A stretch of DNA of 64,000 nucleotides from Elioraea tepidiphila DSM 17972 (GTDB taxonomy: Bacteria; Pseudomonadota; Alphaproteobacteria; Acetobacterales; Acetobacteraceae), in contig NZ_KB899914.1 in assembly GCF_000378465.1 (NCBI RefSeq), positions 119,513 to 183,512 of the forward strand. The letters run 5' to 3'. A program made the translations under genes and the position numbers. Shown piece by piece: positions 16,258 to 25,069 of the stretch. Within the stretch, counting starts at the first letter, position 1, and each line of letters opens with the position of its first letter. The notes under the pieces were generated by a model. It had not been told where the DNA came from, made no database searches, and saw only the letters and a list, made by a program, of their open reading frames with translations.

Positions 16258-17775
16258 TCACCCCATATTCACCATGATCGTCTTCTTGTGCATGAAGTGC
16301 TCCAGCATCGCCTCCAGCGACGCCTCCTTGCCGAGGCCCGAGCTCTTGATCCCGCCGTAGCTCAGGTTCGCCTGCACCACCAGGTTCTGGTTGATCTGCA
16401 CCAGCCCAGCCTCCAGCGCGTGCGCCATGCGCAGCCCGACGCGCAGATTGTTGGTCCAGACGCTCGCGGCCAGCCCGTACTCGCTGTCATTCGCCTCCGC
16501 CAGCACCGCCTGCCAGTCGTTGAACGGGAACAGCACCGTGACGGGGCCGAAGATCTCCTCGCGCACCAGCCGGCTCTCGCGCGTCAGCCCCGAGAAGATG
16601 TGCGGCTGGATGAACAGCCCCTTCTTCAGCGCCGGGTCGGTGGGCATGCGCGAGCACGCGCGCGCGACCGCGCCCTTGGTCGCCTTCCCCTCCTCGATGA
16701 AGCCCTGCACCTTCTCGAACTGGCCCTGGCTGATGATCGTGCCGATGTCGGTCTTCTCGTCCAGCGGATCGCCCATCACCATCGCGTCCACCTTGGCCGC
16801 GAGCCTCTCGGCGAAGGCGTCGAAGATCGTCTCGTGCACGTAGATGCGCGACGCCGCGGTGCAGCTCTGCCCCTGGCGGGTGAAGCGCATCGAGGTGATG
16901 GCGCCCGTAACGGTCGTTTCCAGATCGGCATCGTCGAACACGATCATCGGGCTCTTGCCGCCGAGCTCCAGCGTCACCGGCACGATCTTCCTCGCCGCCG
17001 CCTGGCCGACGATCCGCCCCACCTCCACCGAGCCGGTGAAGGTCACCTTGCGCACCTTCGGGTGCTCCACCAGCGGCGCGCCGCACTCGGGCCCGAAGCC
17101 CGAGAGGATGTTGAACAGCCCCGGCGGCAGCACGCGGTTCAGGATCTCGCAGATGCGCAGCACCGCGAGCGGCGCCTCCTCGGCCGACTTCACCACCACC
17201 GCGTTGCCGGCCACCAGCGCGGGCGCAACCTTCAGCGCCATCAGCAGCATCGGCACGTTCCAGGGAATGATCGCGCCGACCACGCCGAGCGGCTCGCGCA
17301 CGGTCACACTCAGCACGTCGGGGTGGAAGGGCACGGTCTCGCCCTTCAGCTCGGAGCCGAGGCCGCCATAGAAGGCGAAGATGTCGGCGACCACGTTCGC
17401 CTCGACCCGGCTCTCGGTGCGCAGCGCCTTGCCGGTCTCGAGCGCGATCAGCCGGCCGAGCTCCTCGACATGCTCTGTCAGGACGCGCGCGCATTCGCCC
17501 ACCAGCGCGCCGCGCTTGCGGGCGGGCACGCGCGCCCACTCCTTCTGCGCCTTGGCCGCGACCTCGACCGCAGTCGCCACGTCCGCCGCATCGCCGAGCG
17601 CGGCCTCGGCCACCTGCTCGCCGGTGGCGGGGTTGACGATCGGGAAGGTGTTGCCCGAGGCGGCCGGCACGAAGCGGCCGCCGATGAAGTGGTGGCCCGA
17701 GAGCGCGCGGGCGAGCGCCTTCTCGTCGAGCGTGGGCGCGGACGGCGTGCGGCCGGGAATGGCGGTGTCGGGCAT
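16258..17775 (-). CDS. NAD(P)-dependent aldehyde dehydrogenase
   Basis: 505 aa member of the aldehyde dehydrogenase superfamily, oxidising an aldehyde to the acid. It contains IIPWNVPMLLM (cofactor-site Asn region), FTGSVEVGR, the general base Glu270 in LELGGKSP, and catalytic Cys305 in RQGQSCTAASR. Family length is about 480-500 aa, so it is complete. The specific substrate is not evident. The 17776-17855 spacer separates it from the Bug-type receptor gene on the same strand, which may bring in a related carboxylate. Confidence 0.92.
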   Translation of the reverse strand: MPDTAIPGRTPSAPTLDEKALARALSGHHFIGGRFVPAASGNTFPIVNPATGEQVAEAALGDAADVATAVEVAAKAQKEWARVPARKRGALVGECARVLTEHVEELGRLIALETGKALRTESRVEANVVADIFAFYGGLGSELKGETVPFHPDVLSVTVREPLGVVGAIIPWNVPMLLMALKVAPALVAGNAVVVKSAEEAPLAVLRICEILNRVLPPGLFNILSGFGPECGAPLVEHPKVRKVTFTGSVEVGRIVGQAAARKIVPVTLELGGKSPMIVFDDADLETTVTGAITSMRFTRQGQSCTAASRIYVHETIFDAFAERLAAKVDAMVMGDPLDEKTDIGTIISQGQFEKVQGFIEEGKATKGAVARACSRMPTDPALKKGLFIQPHIFSGLTRESRLVREEIFGPVTVLFPFNDWQAVLAEANDSEYGLAASVWTNNLRVGLRMAHALEAGLVQINQNLVVQANLSYGGIKSSGLGKEASLEAMLEHFMHKKTIMVNMG

Positions 17776-17855
17776 GGGGCGTCTCCTCGGTCGATGGACC
17801 GGCTGTCGCCCCGAGGAATAGACCCGGCGGCCGGGCTTGGGAACCTCCGCCCGGT

Positions 17856-18821
17856 TCAGCGCCGCTCGATCGTCACCCCGGTCTCGGCGACCACGCGGCG
17901 CCAGCGCGCGATCTCGGTGCTGATGTGCCGCGCGGCGCTCTCGGGCGTCGAATCCGTCACCGGCTCGGTGCCGATCGCGCGCAGCCGCTCGGCGAGCTCG
18001 GGCTCGGCGAGCGCGGCGTTGAAGGCGGCGTTCAGCCGCGCGAGCACGGGCGCGGGCGTGCCGGCCGGGGCGGCGGCGAGGATCCAGGTCTCGGCATCGA
18101 AGCCGGGCACGAGATCAGCGAGCGGCGGAAGCTCAGCCACCGGCCCCGAGGCGCGGGCGGAGGCGCGGGCGAGCGCCTTCAGCCGCCCGTCGGCGATGGC
18201 GCCCGCGACCGTCGGGATGGACTCGATCATGTAGGTCACCTCGCCGCCCATCAGCGCGACCATGGCCGGCCCGCCGCCGCGATAGGGCACGTGCTCGACC
18301 TGAAGCCCGAGCGCGGTGCGGAACCACTCGCCGGCAAGATGCGGCATCGAGCCCACGCCCGCCGAGGCGTAGTTGTGCTTGCCCGGCTCGCCACGGAGCT
18401 TCGCCACCAGCGCGGTCATGTCGGCGAAGCCGGCATCGGCGCGCACCACCAGCACGAAGCCCGTCACGCCCAGCAGCGCGACCGCGGCGAAGTCGCGCTC
18501 GGCGTCGTAGGGCAGGTCGGGGAACACGGCCGGGTTCACCCCGTGGGTGGAGGCGACCGCGATCAGCAGCGTCGATCCGTCGGGGGTCGCGCGGCGCACT
18601 TGATCTGCCGCAGTGGCGCCACCGGCGCCGGGGCGGTTCTCCACCACCACGCTCTGGCCGAGATGGTGCGCGAGCCGCGGCGCGATCAGCCGCGCGCCGA
18701 CATCGGTGCTGCCGCCCGGCGCGAACGGCACGACGAGCGTCAGCGCGCGTCCCGCCGGCTGGGCCATGAGTGGCGTCGGCGCCAGCGCGAGCCCGGCGAA
18801 CAGGTGGCGGCGTGCGAGCAT
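17856..18821 (-). CDS. Bug-family tripartite tricarboxylate transporter receptor
   Basis: 321 aa periplasmic solute receptor of the TctC/Bug family. It has a twin-Arg-like signal (MLARRHLFAGLALAPTPLMAQ). The diagnostic first strand is LTLVVPFAPGGSTDVGARLI, followed by VVVENRPGAGG and the HVPYRGGGPAM ligand loop. Bug proteins bind small carboxylates or amides. No TctA/TctB membrane genes are nearby, which is normal for orphan Bug receptors in Betaproteobacteria and Acetobacteraceae. Start at ATG 18821. Confidence 0.9.
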   Translation of the reverse strand: MLARRHLFAGLALAPTPLMAQPAGRALTLVVPFAPGGSTDVGARLIAPRLAHHLGQSVVVENRPGAGGATAADQVRRATPDGSTLLIAVASTHGVNPAVFPDLPYDAERDFAAVALLGVTGFVLVVRADAGFADMTALVAKLRGEPGKHNYASAGVGSMPHLAGEWFRTALGLQVEHVPYRGGGPAMVALMGGEVTYMIESIPTVAGAIADGRLKALARASARASGPVAELPPLADLVPGFDAETWILAAAPAGTPAPVLARLNAAFNAALAEPELAERLRAIGTEPVTDSTPESAARHISTEIARWRRVVAETGVTIERR

Positions 18822-18910
18822 GGGCGGTTCCCTCCGTCTTCGTCTCCGCGCAGCAGAGCCCCGCGGCCACCGCGCGTCAAACGACGGTCCTGCGACACCG
18901 CGCCGAGACG

Positions 18911-19483
18911 TCAGCCTGGCGTCCGTGCCGCGTAGGCCTGGTAGCCCAGATAGGCGACGCGGCCGCCCTCGGCCACGGTCACCACCACCCCCAGCACCTC
19001 GCGCCAGGGCCTGATCTGCGGCCAGACCTGTTCGAGCGCCTTGGCTGTGCTGCTGACCACCTTGGCGCCGGCGAGCGTGCGGTCGAACACAGGCTTCGAC
19101 GGGTCCAGCAGCTTCGGCACGTTCTCGCGCGCGGCCAGCACGAAGGAGAGGCCGGAGAACACACCGGGCCCCAGCTCCTCCTTCAGCGCATCCTCCATCC
19201 GGCCGAGGGCGAAGCGCAGCGACATGTCGTCCGCGCCACGCGGGAGGGCGGCGCTGGCGAGGCCCGGGGCGAGCTTCAGCGTCAGCGGCGACGGCACGCC
19301 AAGCTGCGACATGGCGAAGCCGCGCGCGGCCTTGACGAACGCATCGTGCTCCTTGTCGGCCGGCGCCGGCGTCAGCCCGAGCGCGGGGGCGAGCGCGGCG
19401 TCCACCACCAGCTTGCGCTGCGGATCGCGCATGGCGGGGGCGAGGCGGCGCGCGACATGCGGCTTCACGGCCTGGATGATCAT
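18911..19483 (-). CDS. Hypothetical protein
   Basis: 190 aa, unrecognised. It is Ala/Leu-rich and largely helical (RRLAPAMRDPQRKLVVDAAL). A C-terminal hydrophobic segment (REVLGVVVTVAEGGRVAYLGY) may be membrane-associated. There is no signal peptide. A GGAGGGGGA ribosome site precedes ATG 19483. It is divergent from the CoA-transferase gene, with about 96 bp between starts. Confidence 0.65.
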   Translation of the reverse strand: MIIQAVKPHVARRLAPAMRDPQRKLVVDAALAPALGLTPAPADKEHDAFVKAARGFAMSQLGVPSPLTLKLAPGLASAALPRGADDMSLRFALGRMEDALKEELGPGVFSGLSFVLAARENVPKLLDPSKPVFDRTLAGAKVVSSTAKALEQVWPQIRPWREVLGVVVTVAEGGRVAYLGYQAYAARTPG

Positions 19484-19579
19484 CTCCCCCTCCTCTTGCC
19501 CGCCGGGCCCGCCTCCGATACCCCGAGGCCTGATCGAGGACCGATGCTGCCAGAGCCTGGCGGCGGTGCACAGGATGTC

Positions 19580-20809
19580 ATGATGACCGCAGAACCTTCC
19601 GGACCCCTCAAGGGCCTGCGCGTGTTCGACCTCACCCGCGTGCTGGCAGGGCCCACCTGCACGCAGATGCTGGGCGACCTGGGGGCAGAGGTGATCAAGA
19701 TCGAGCACCCCTCGCGCGGCGACGACACGCGCGGCTTCGCGCCCCCCTTCCTGCCGGGGCGTGACGGCCAGCCCACCAAGGAGAGCGCCTATTTCGCCGG
19801 CGTGAACCGCAACAAGTTCTCGGTCACGCTCGACATCGCGCGCCCCGAGGGCCAGGAGATCGCGCGCAAGCTCATCGCCCAGTGCGACATCCTGGTGGAG
19901 AACTTCAAGCCCGGCGGGCTCGCGAAATACGGGCTCGACTACGCCTCGCTGAAGGAGGCGTTCCCCGGGCTGATCTACTGCTCGATCACCGGCTTCGGCC
20001 AGACCGGCCCCTACGCGCCGCGGCCGGGCTACGACTCGCTGATCCAGGCCATGGGCGGCGTCATGAGCCTCACCGGCGAACCCGACGGGCTGCCGCAGAA
20101 GGTCGGCATTCCGGTCGCCGACCTGTTCGCCGGGCTCTACGGCACGATCGGGATTCTCGCGGCCCTGCGCCACAAGGAGGCGACCGGGCAGGGCCAGCAC
20201 ATCGACATCGGCATGCTGGACACGCACGTCGCCTGGCTCGCCAACCAGGGCATGAACTACCTCGCGACGGGCGAGAACCCGCCGCGGCTCGGCAACCAGC
20301 ACCCGAACATCGTGCCCTACCAAGTGTTCGCCACGGCCGACGGCGCGATCGTCCTGAGCGTCGGCAACGACGCCACTTTCGAGCGGTTCTGCAAGGCGTT
20401 CGGGCTCGAGCACCTGCTCGCCGATGAGCGTTTCGCCACCAACGCCAAGCGCGTCGAGAACCGCGCGCTGGTCACCGACACACTCACGCCGGTGATGAAG
20501 TCGCGCACCACCAACGAGTGGATCGCCAGACTGGAAGAGCTGAAGATCGGTTGCGGCCCGATCAACAAGCTCTCCGAGGTGTTCGCCGATCCGCACGTGA
20601 AGGCGCGCGGCATGGTGATCGAAATGCCGCACGCGGCCGCCGGCGGTCCGGTGAAGCTGATCGCCAACCCGGTGAAACTGTCCGAGACCCCGCCCGACTA
20701 CCGCATCGCCCCGCCGCTGCTCGGCGCGCACACCGACGAGGTGCTCGGCCGCGCGCTCGGGCTCGATGGGGCCGCGATCGCGGCGCTGCGCGAGAAGGGC
20801 GTGGTGTGA
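19580..20809 (+). CDS. Family III acyl-CoA transferase (CaiB/Frc type)
   Basis: 409 aa. It begins with PLKGLRVFDLTRVLAGPTCT, the class III CoA-transferase signature, followed by LGDLGAEVIKIEHPSRGDDTR. The usual catalytic Asp follows IGMLDTHVAWL-like sequence near residue 216. These enzymes move CoA between carboxylates (formyl-CoA/oxalate, carnitine, succinyl-CoA/citramalate). Two ATGs stand in tandem at 19580 and 19583 and cannot be separated. It ends with a GTGA overlap into the next hydrolase, so the two are probably one operon. Confidence 0.92.
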   Translation: MMTAEPSGPLKGLRVFDLTRVLAGPTCTQMLGDLGAEVIKIEHPSRGDDTRGFAPPFLPGRDGQPTKESAYFAGVNRNKFSVTLDIARPEGQEIARKLIAQCDILVENFKPGGLAKYGLDYASLKEAFPGLIYCSITGFGQTGPYAPRPGYDSLIQAMGGVMSLTGEPDGLPQKVGIPVADLFAGLYGTIGILAALRHKEATGQGQHIDIGMLDTHVAWLANQGMNYLATGENPPRLGNQHPNIVPYQVFATADGAIVLSVGNDATFERFCKAFGLEHLLADERFATNAKRVENRALVTDTLTPVMKSRTTNEWIARLEELKIGCGPINKLSEVFADPHVKARGMVIEMPHAAAGGPVKLIANPVKLSETPPDYRIAPPLLGAHTDEVLGRALGLDGAAIAALREKGVV

Positions 20810-21654
20810 GCCCGCGCGAGGGCCGCCTGCGCTGGCTCTCGCCGGTCGGATTCCACCGGCTCGCCTGGACCGAATGGGGACCGGCGGACGGCGCGCCGGT
20901 CGTCTGTGTGCACGGGCTGACGCGCACGGGCCGCGACTTCGACTTCCTCGCCGCCGCACTGGCCGAGCGCGGCCGGCGCGTGCTCTGCCCCGACATGCCG
21001 GGGCGCGGCGCGTCGGACGGCCTGCCCGACCCGTCGCTTTATCGTAACGACATCTATGCCGGCGCCTGCGCGCATCTGCTGGCGACGTTCGGCGACCGGC
21101 GGATCGACTGGGTCGGCACCTCGATGGGCGGGATCATCGGCATGATCGTCGCGGCGATGCCGAACGCCCCGATCCGCCGGCTGGTGATCAACGATGTCGG
21201 CCCGTCCATTCCGGCGGCAGCGCTCGCGCGCATCGGCGAGTATCTGGGTCGCGTCTGGAGCTTCCCCGATCTCGCCGCGGCGGAGGCGCACACGCGCAAG
21301 GCCTATGCGCCGTTCGGCGCGTTGACGGACGCGCAATGGCGGCACCTGACCGAGACCTCGGTGCGGCCGCTGGCTGGCGGCGGGTTCCGCCTGCACTACG
21401 ATCCGGCGATCGCCGAGCCGTTCCGCACGGCGCCGCAGGACATTGAGTTCTGGCCGGTCTGGGAGCGCATCGCGGCGCCGACGCTGGTGCTGCGCGGCGA
21501 GGCGTCCGACCTGCTGCTGCCCGAGACGGCCGCGCGCATGGCCGCAAAGCCCGGCGTGCGGGTCCAGACGGTCCCTGGGTGCGGCCACGCCCCCGCACTG
21601 CTGGATGCGGTGCAGATCGGGCTGGTTACGGACTTCCTCACGGAGCCGGCATGA
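20806..21654 (+). CDS. Alpha/beta-hydrolase
   Basis: 282 aa, GTG start at 20806 overlapping the preceding stop (GTGA). Alpha/beta-hydrolase motifs are the oxyanion region VVCVHGLTRTGRDFDFL, the nucleophile elbow GTSMGG (Ser in DWVGTSMGGIIG) and the C-terminal His in VPGCGHAPALL. The acid residue is probably the Asp in RGEASDLLLPE. It is a likely esterase, thioesterase or C-C hydrolase acting with the CoA-transferase. The next gene starts inside its stop codon. Confidence 0.88.
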   Translation: MSPREGRLRWLSPVGFHRLAWTEWGPADGAPVVCVHGLTRTGRDFDFLAAALAERGRRVLCPDMPGRGASDGLPDPSLYRNDIYAGACAHLLATFGDRRIDWVGTSMGGIIGMIVAAMPNAPIRRLVINDVGPSIPAAALARIGEYLGRVWSFPDLAAAEAHTRKAYAPFGALTDAQWRHLTETSVRPLAGGGFRLHYDPAIAEPFRTAPQDIEFWPVWERIAAPTLVLRGEASDLLLPETAARMAAKPGVRVQTVPGCGHAPALLDAVQIGLVTDFLTEPA

Positions 21655-22172
21655 TCACACCCGTCTGGTGCCGCCTCATGGCGGCCTACAACAGCGAGAT
21701 GAACCGGCGCATCTACGCCGCCGCGGCAGAGATCCCGGACGAGGCGCGCAAGCGTGACGGCGGTGCCTTCTTCGGCTCGCTGCACGGCACGCTGAACCAT
21801 CTGCTCTGGGCCGACCGGATGTGGATGAGCCGCCTCGCCGGCTGGGATCGCCCCTCCGGCGGCATTCCGGGCAGCACGTCGCTGATCGGTGATTTCGACG
21901 AACTGCGCGCGGCGCGCTTCGCCGCGGACGAACGGATCGAGGCCTGGGCGGCGGGGATCACGCCCGACTGGCTCGCCGGCGAGCTCACCTGGTTCAGCGG
22001 CGCCACACAGCGCGAACGGCGCGAGAAGCGCTGGATTCTGCTGGTGCATGTGTTCAACCACCAGACGCATCATCGTGGTCAGGCGCACTGCCTGATCACG
22101 CAGAACGGCGTCACGCCGGCCGACACCGATCTGCCCTTCATCCTGGACCTGAAGGCGCTCGACCTCACCTGA
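21651..22172 (+). CDS. DinB-family metal-dependent protein
   Basis: 173 aa four-helix bundle of the DinB/YfiT type. The metal-binding His residues are visible in LHGTLNHLLWADRMW (His50) and in the C-terminal VFNHQTHHRGQ. Family members include mycothiol/bacillithiol-dependent transferases and uncharacterised damage-induced proteins. The start overlaps the previous stop (ATGA), so it is the third gene of a coupled operon. Thiol-transferase activity is possible but not shown. Confidence 0.88.
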   Translation: MITPVWCRLMAAYNSEMNRRIYAAAAEIPDEARKRDGGAFFGSLHGTLNHLLWADRMWMSRLAGWDRPSGGIPGSTSLIGDFDELRAARFAADERIEAWAAGITPDWLAGELTWFSGATQRERREKRWILLVHVFNHQTHHRGQAHCLITQNGVTPADTDLPFILDLKALDLT

Positions 22173-22177
22173 CGGGC

Positions 22178-23173
22178 ATGACCGTCGACGAGCCCGCCCC
22201 GTTCCGGCCGCGCCCGCCCTGGCTTACGGGCGACCTGCAGACCATCCGCAACACCATCCGTCGCGACGCGCCCGATCCCGGTCCGTTCGCGCGGCTCTGG
22301 CTCGACCTGCCGGACGGCGATGCGCTCGCCGCCGCGTGGCACGCGAGCGACGGCACATGGCCAACCGTGGTGCTGATCCATGGGCTGACGGGCAGTGAGG
22401 ACAGCCAGTACATGCGTCGCTCCGCCGTGTTCTGGCGCGCGCGCGGCCATGGTGTGCTGCGGCTCAATCTGCGCGGATCGGCGCCATCGCTCGCGCGCAG
22501 CACGCGCCCCTACAATGCCGCCGCCGGCATGGACATCGTGCACGCGCTGCGCGCCCTGCCCGATGAGGTCCTTCGCCCCGGCCTTGTGGGCATCGGCGTG
22601 TCGCTCGGCGGCACGCAGCTTCTCAACGCGCTCGCCCGTGACGAGGCGCGGGCCCTGCCGATCCACGCCGCGGCCACCATCTGTGCGCCGGTGCTGCTCG
22701 CCGCAGTGGCGCGCCGGATCATGGCGCCGCGCAACCTCCTCTATCATCGCTGGCTGCTCGGTCAGATGAAGCGCGAGGCCGAGGCGCTCGCGCCGCATCT
22801 GCCGGCGAGGCCGCTTGCTGCGGCGCGGTCGGCACGCAGCGTGTACGACTTCGACGACGGCTATGTCGCGCCGCTCGGCGGCTTCGCCGGCGCCGACGAC
22901 TACTATGCGCGCGCGAGCCTGCCGCAGCATCTCGACGGCATCGGCGTGGCGACGCTGTGCGTCGCGGCTGTCGACGACCCCTGGGTCCCCGCCGAGACCT
23001 ATCGCGCGATCGACTGGCGCGTGAACCGGCGCGTCACTCCGCTGATCGCGCCGGGCGGTGGGCATGTGGGCTTCCACGACCGCGATCGCGATGGCACCTG
23101 GGCCGACCGCATGATCGCCTCCTTCGTTCAGCGCGTCATCCCCGCGAGCACGTCGGTCGCGGCGCGCCACTGA
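22178..23173 (+). CDS. YheT-like alpha/beta-hydrolase
   Basis: 331 aa hydrolase of the YheT/COG0429 group. It has TVVLIHGLTGSEDSQYMR (oxyanion), LRLNLRGSAPS (typical of the group), nucleophile elbow GVSLGG, Asp in AAVDDPWVP and His in APGGGHVGF. It is cytosolic. It lies five bases after the DinB gene. Its 3' end overlaps the convergent kinase-like gene by 46 bp, an unusually long convergent overlap. The substrate of this group is not established. Confidence 0.88.
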   Translation: MTVDEPAPFRPRPPWLTGDLQTIRNTIRRDAPDPGPFARLWLDLPDGDALAAAWHASDGTWPTVVLIHGLTGSEDSQYMRRSAVFWRARGHGVLRLNLRGSAPSLARSTRPYNAAAGMDIVHALRALPDEVLRPGLVGIGVSLGGTQLLNALARDEARALPIHAAATICAPVLLAAVARRIMAPRNLLYHRWLLGQMKREAEALAPHLPARPLAAARSARSVYDFDDGYVAPLGGFAGADDYYARASLPQHLDGIGVATLCVAAVDDPWVPAETYRAIDWRVNRRVTPLIAPGGGHVGFHDRDRDGTWADRMIASFVQRVIPASTSVAARH

Positions 23174-24009
23174 CGTCCGTCACCCGTGCCATCCTCGAGG
23201 TCCCAGGCCATCTTGAGCACGCCCACGACGACCCCCCACGCGGCGATGCGCACGCGCTCCTCGCCGAGCCGTTCCGCCAGCAGCGCGACTCGCCGCTCCT
23301 GGATCGCACGGAGATCGCGCTGATGGGGCAGCCACGAGACGGGATTGGTGAGCAGCGTGCCCGCGTCGAAGGCCGGCTCGCCGGTCGCGCCGAACGGGTC
23401 GATCGAGCGCCAATCGTCGCCGTGGCGCAGCACGTTGAGATGGTGCAGGTCGCCGTGCAGCAGCATCGATGCCCGCGCTGAAGCGTTGAGGTCGCGATAC
23501 AGCCCCAGCGCGCGGTTACGTAACGCAACATCGAGACGCGGATCGCGGCAGGCCTCGATCGCACGGATCCAGCCATGCGCGTTCGCGAACACCGCATCCG
23601 CCGCCGCGGGGCGATGCAGCCGCAGCATCAGCCCGGCGAGTATCTCGGTCGCCGCGTCGTCGCGGCCGTCCGCGCAGAGCGCCGTCAGAGGCGTGCCCGG
23701 CGCGAGCCGCTCCACCAGCAATGCCCCGCGCGCAGCCTCGAAGCGCAGCAGCCGCGCCGCGCCCTCACCGTTCCATGCCGCCAGCGCAGCGGCCTGCGCC
23801 TCCACCCCCTGCCCCGGCTTCTCCAGCTTGAGCACCGCCTCCGTGCCGTCGGCAAGCCTCGCCGCATGCACAAGCCCCTGGGTCGATCCCGGCAGCACCG
23901 CCCCCAGCGTGAGCCGCCAGTCGCGCGCGAGCTCCACCGCCCGCGCGGGCAGCGCGTCGCGCCACTCTTGCGGTCCGGGCGCACTGCGGCGAGGCTCCGC
24001 CCCGTTCAT
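23128..24009 (-). CDS. Aminoglycoside/hydroxyurea-type phosphotransferase (APH(6)-like)
   Basis: 293 aa kinase-fold protein of the streptomycin 6-phosphotransferase family. It shows an N-lobe Lys in AVLKLEKPG, the catalytic loop LLHGDLHHLNVL and the metal-site IDPFGATGEPAFD. Chromosomal members are often of unknown natural substrate, so antibiotic resistance should not be assumed. It overlaps the convergent YheT-like gene by 46 bp and starts 11 bp from the divergent thioesterase gene. Confidence 0.85.
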   Translation of the reverse strand: MNGAEPRRSAPGPQEWRDALPARAVELARDWRLTLGAVLPGSTQGLVHAARLADGTEAVLKLEKPGQGVEAQAAALAAWNGEGAARLLRFEAARGALLVERLAPGTPLTALCADGRDDAATEILAGLMLRLHRPAAADAVFANAHGWIRAIEACRDPRLDVALRNRALGLYRDLNASARASMLLHGDLHHLNVLRHGDDWRSIDPFGATGEPAFDAGTLLTNPVSWLPHQRDLRAIQERRVALLAERLGEERVRIAAWGVVVGVLKMAWDLEDGTGDGRQWRAATDVLAGMTR

Positions 24010-24020
24010 GGAGGTGAGCG

Positions 24021-24452
24021 ATGACGAAGTCGATCGGCAGCCGCGCCGATTACCGCTGGTTCCTGACCATCCCGACGCGCTGGATGGACAATGACGTGTT
24101 CGCGCATGTCAACAACGTGGTGTACTATTCCTGGTTCGATACCACCGTGGCGCGCTTCCTGATCGACACGCTCCGCGTCAATCCGCTCGAGAGCGAGATT
24201 GTCGGCTTCGTGGTCGAGACGCAGTGCCGCTACTTCGCGCCGACCGCCTTCCCCGACCTGATCACCGGCGGGCTGCGCGTGGCGCGCATCGGCACCACCT
24301 CCGTGCGCTACGAGCTCGGCATCTTCCGCAACGACGAGGATCGCGCCTCGGCCGAAGGACATTTCGTGCACGCCTATGTCGTGAAGGCGACCGGCAAATC
24401 GACGCCCGTGCCGGACTCGATGCGCGAGGCCCTCTCCCGCTACACGCGCTAG
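24021..24452 (+). CDS. Hotdog-fold acyl-CoA thioesterase
   Basis: 143 aa, 4-hydroxybenzoyl-CoA thioesterase/YbgC-like hotdog protein. The catalytic-site segment WMDNDVFAHVNNVVYYSWFDT contains the Asp and the HVNN turn typical of the family. It is cytosolic and of full family length. It is convergent with the cupin gene, overlapping by four bases. The acyl-CoA substrate is not evident. Confidence 0.9.
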   Translation: MTKSIGSRADYRWFLTIPTRWMDNDVFAHVNNVVYYSWFDTTVARFLIDTLRVNPLESEIVGFVVETQCRYFAPTAFPDLITGGLRVARIGTTSVRYELGIFRNDEDRASAEGHFVHAYVVKATGKSTPVPDSMREALSRYTR

Positions 24453-24991
24453 GCTCGGTTCGCCGCCTCGAACATCGCCTTGGTGCGCTCGGCGTCGTAG
24501 GGGCCTTCGCGCAGCGTCTCGGGGTCCCACTCGCTGCGGCCGGGGCGGAAGAAATCCCCGCCATAGACATGCAGCGCCCCGGTCAGCCGCGGGATCGGGT
24601 TGGTGACGCTGTGGATGATGTCCTTGCCGAGCGGCGCGGCCTCGCCGGCCGAGAGCGCCTTCGCCCCGGCCGCCTCGATTCGGGACGGCAATCCTGGCTC
24701 GTCGATGCGGCGCCAGAAGATGTTGTCCTCGCGGCCCGTATAGAGCCCGATCACCGCCCACATGCCGTGATTGTGCGGCATCAAGGTCATGTGCGGCCCC
24801 CAGACGAGGTTGAGGATCGTCAGCTCGTCCGAGCGGTAGAGCGTGTTCAGCCCCGCGCGGGTGGGCTCGCCGAGCGCGCGCAGCACCGCGCCAGGCTCGG
24901 CGACCGCGCGCGCCACTAGCTCGCGCACGGCGGGCTGACCCTGTGTCACGGCGGCGCGACACTCCTCGATGAAGCGGTCGAGGTCGAACAT
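24449..24991 (-). CDS. Cysteine-dioxygenase-like cupin (thiol dioxygenase family)
   Basis: 180 aa double-stranded beta-helix protein resembling type I cysteine dioxygenases. The iron ligands are predicted at His73 and His75 (TLMPHNHGMWAV) and His127 (KDIIHSVTN), the three-His facial triad of thiol dioxygenases. A Tyr corresponding to the substrate site is not obvious. It may oxidise cysteine or another small thiol. Complete; convergent with the thioesterase. Confidence 0.82.
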   Translation of the reverse strand: MFDLDRFIEECRAAVTQGQPAVRELVARAVAEPGAVLRALGEPTRAGLNTLYRSDELTILNLVWGPHMTLMPHNHGMWAVIGLYTGREDNIFWRRIDEPGLPSRIEAAGAKALSAGEAAPLGKDIIHSVTNPIPRLTGALHVYGGDFFRPGRSEWDPETLREGPYDAERTKAMFEAANRA

Positions 24992-25069
24992 GGGGCGTCT
25001 CCATCGGCTATCCTGTCGGGGCGCAGTCTACGCCCCGGCCGCGCGCGGCCCAAATCGCGGAGCGACGCC

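Noticed and set aside
16288..18234. A 648-codon frame antisense to aldehyde dehydrogenase
   Set aside because: The opposite strand has intact Cys305/Glu270 dehydrogenase motifs; this frame is a shadow.
23128..24009. Calling the kinase-fold gene an antibiotic-resistance determinant
   Set aside because: The APH(6)-like motifs are present, but chromosomal relatives usually have unknown substrates, and nothing mobile surrounds it.
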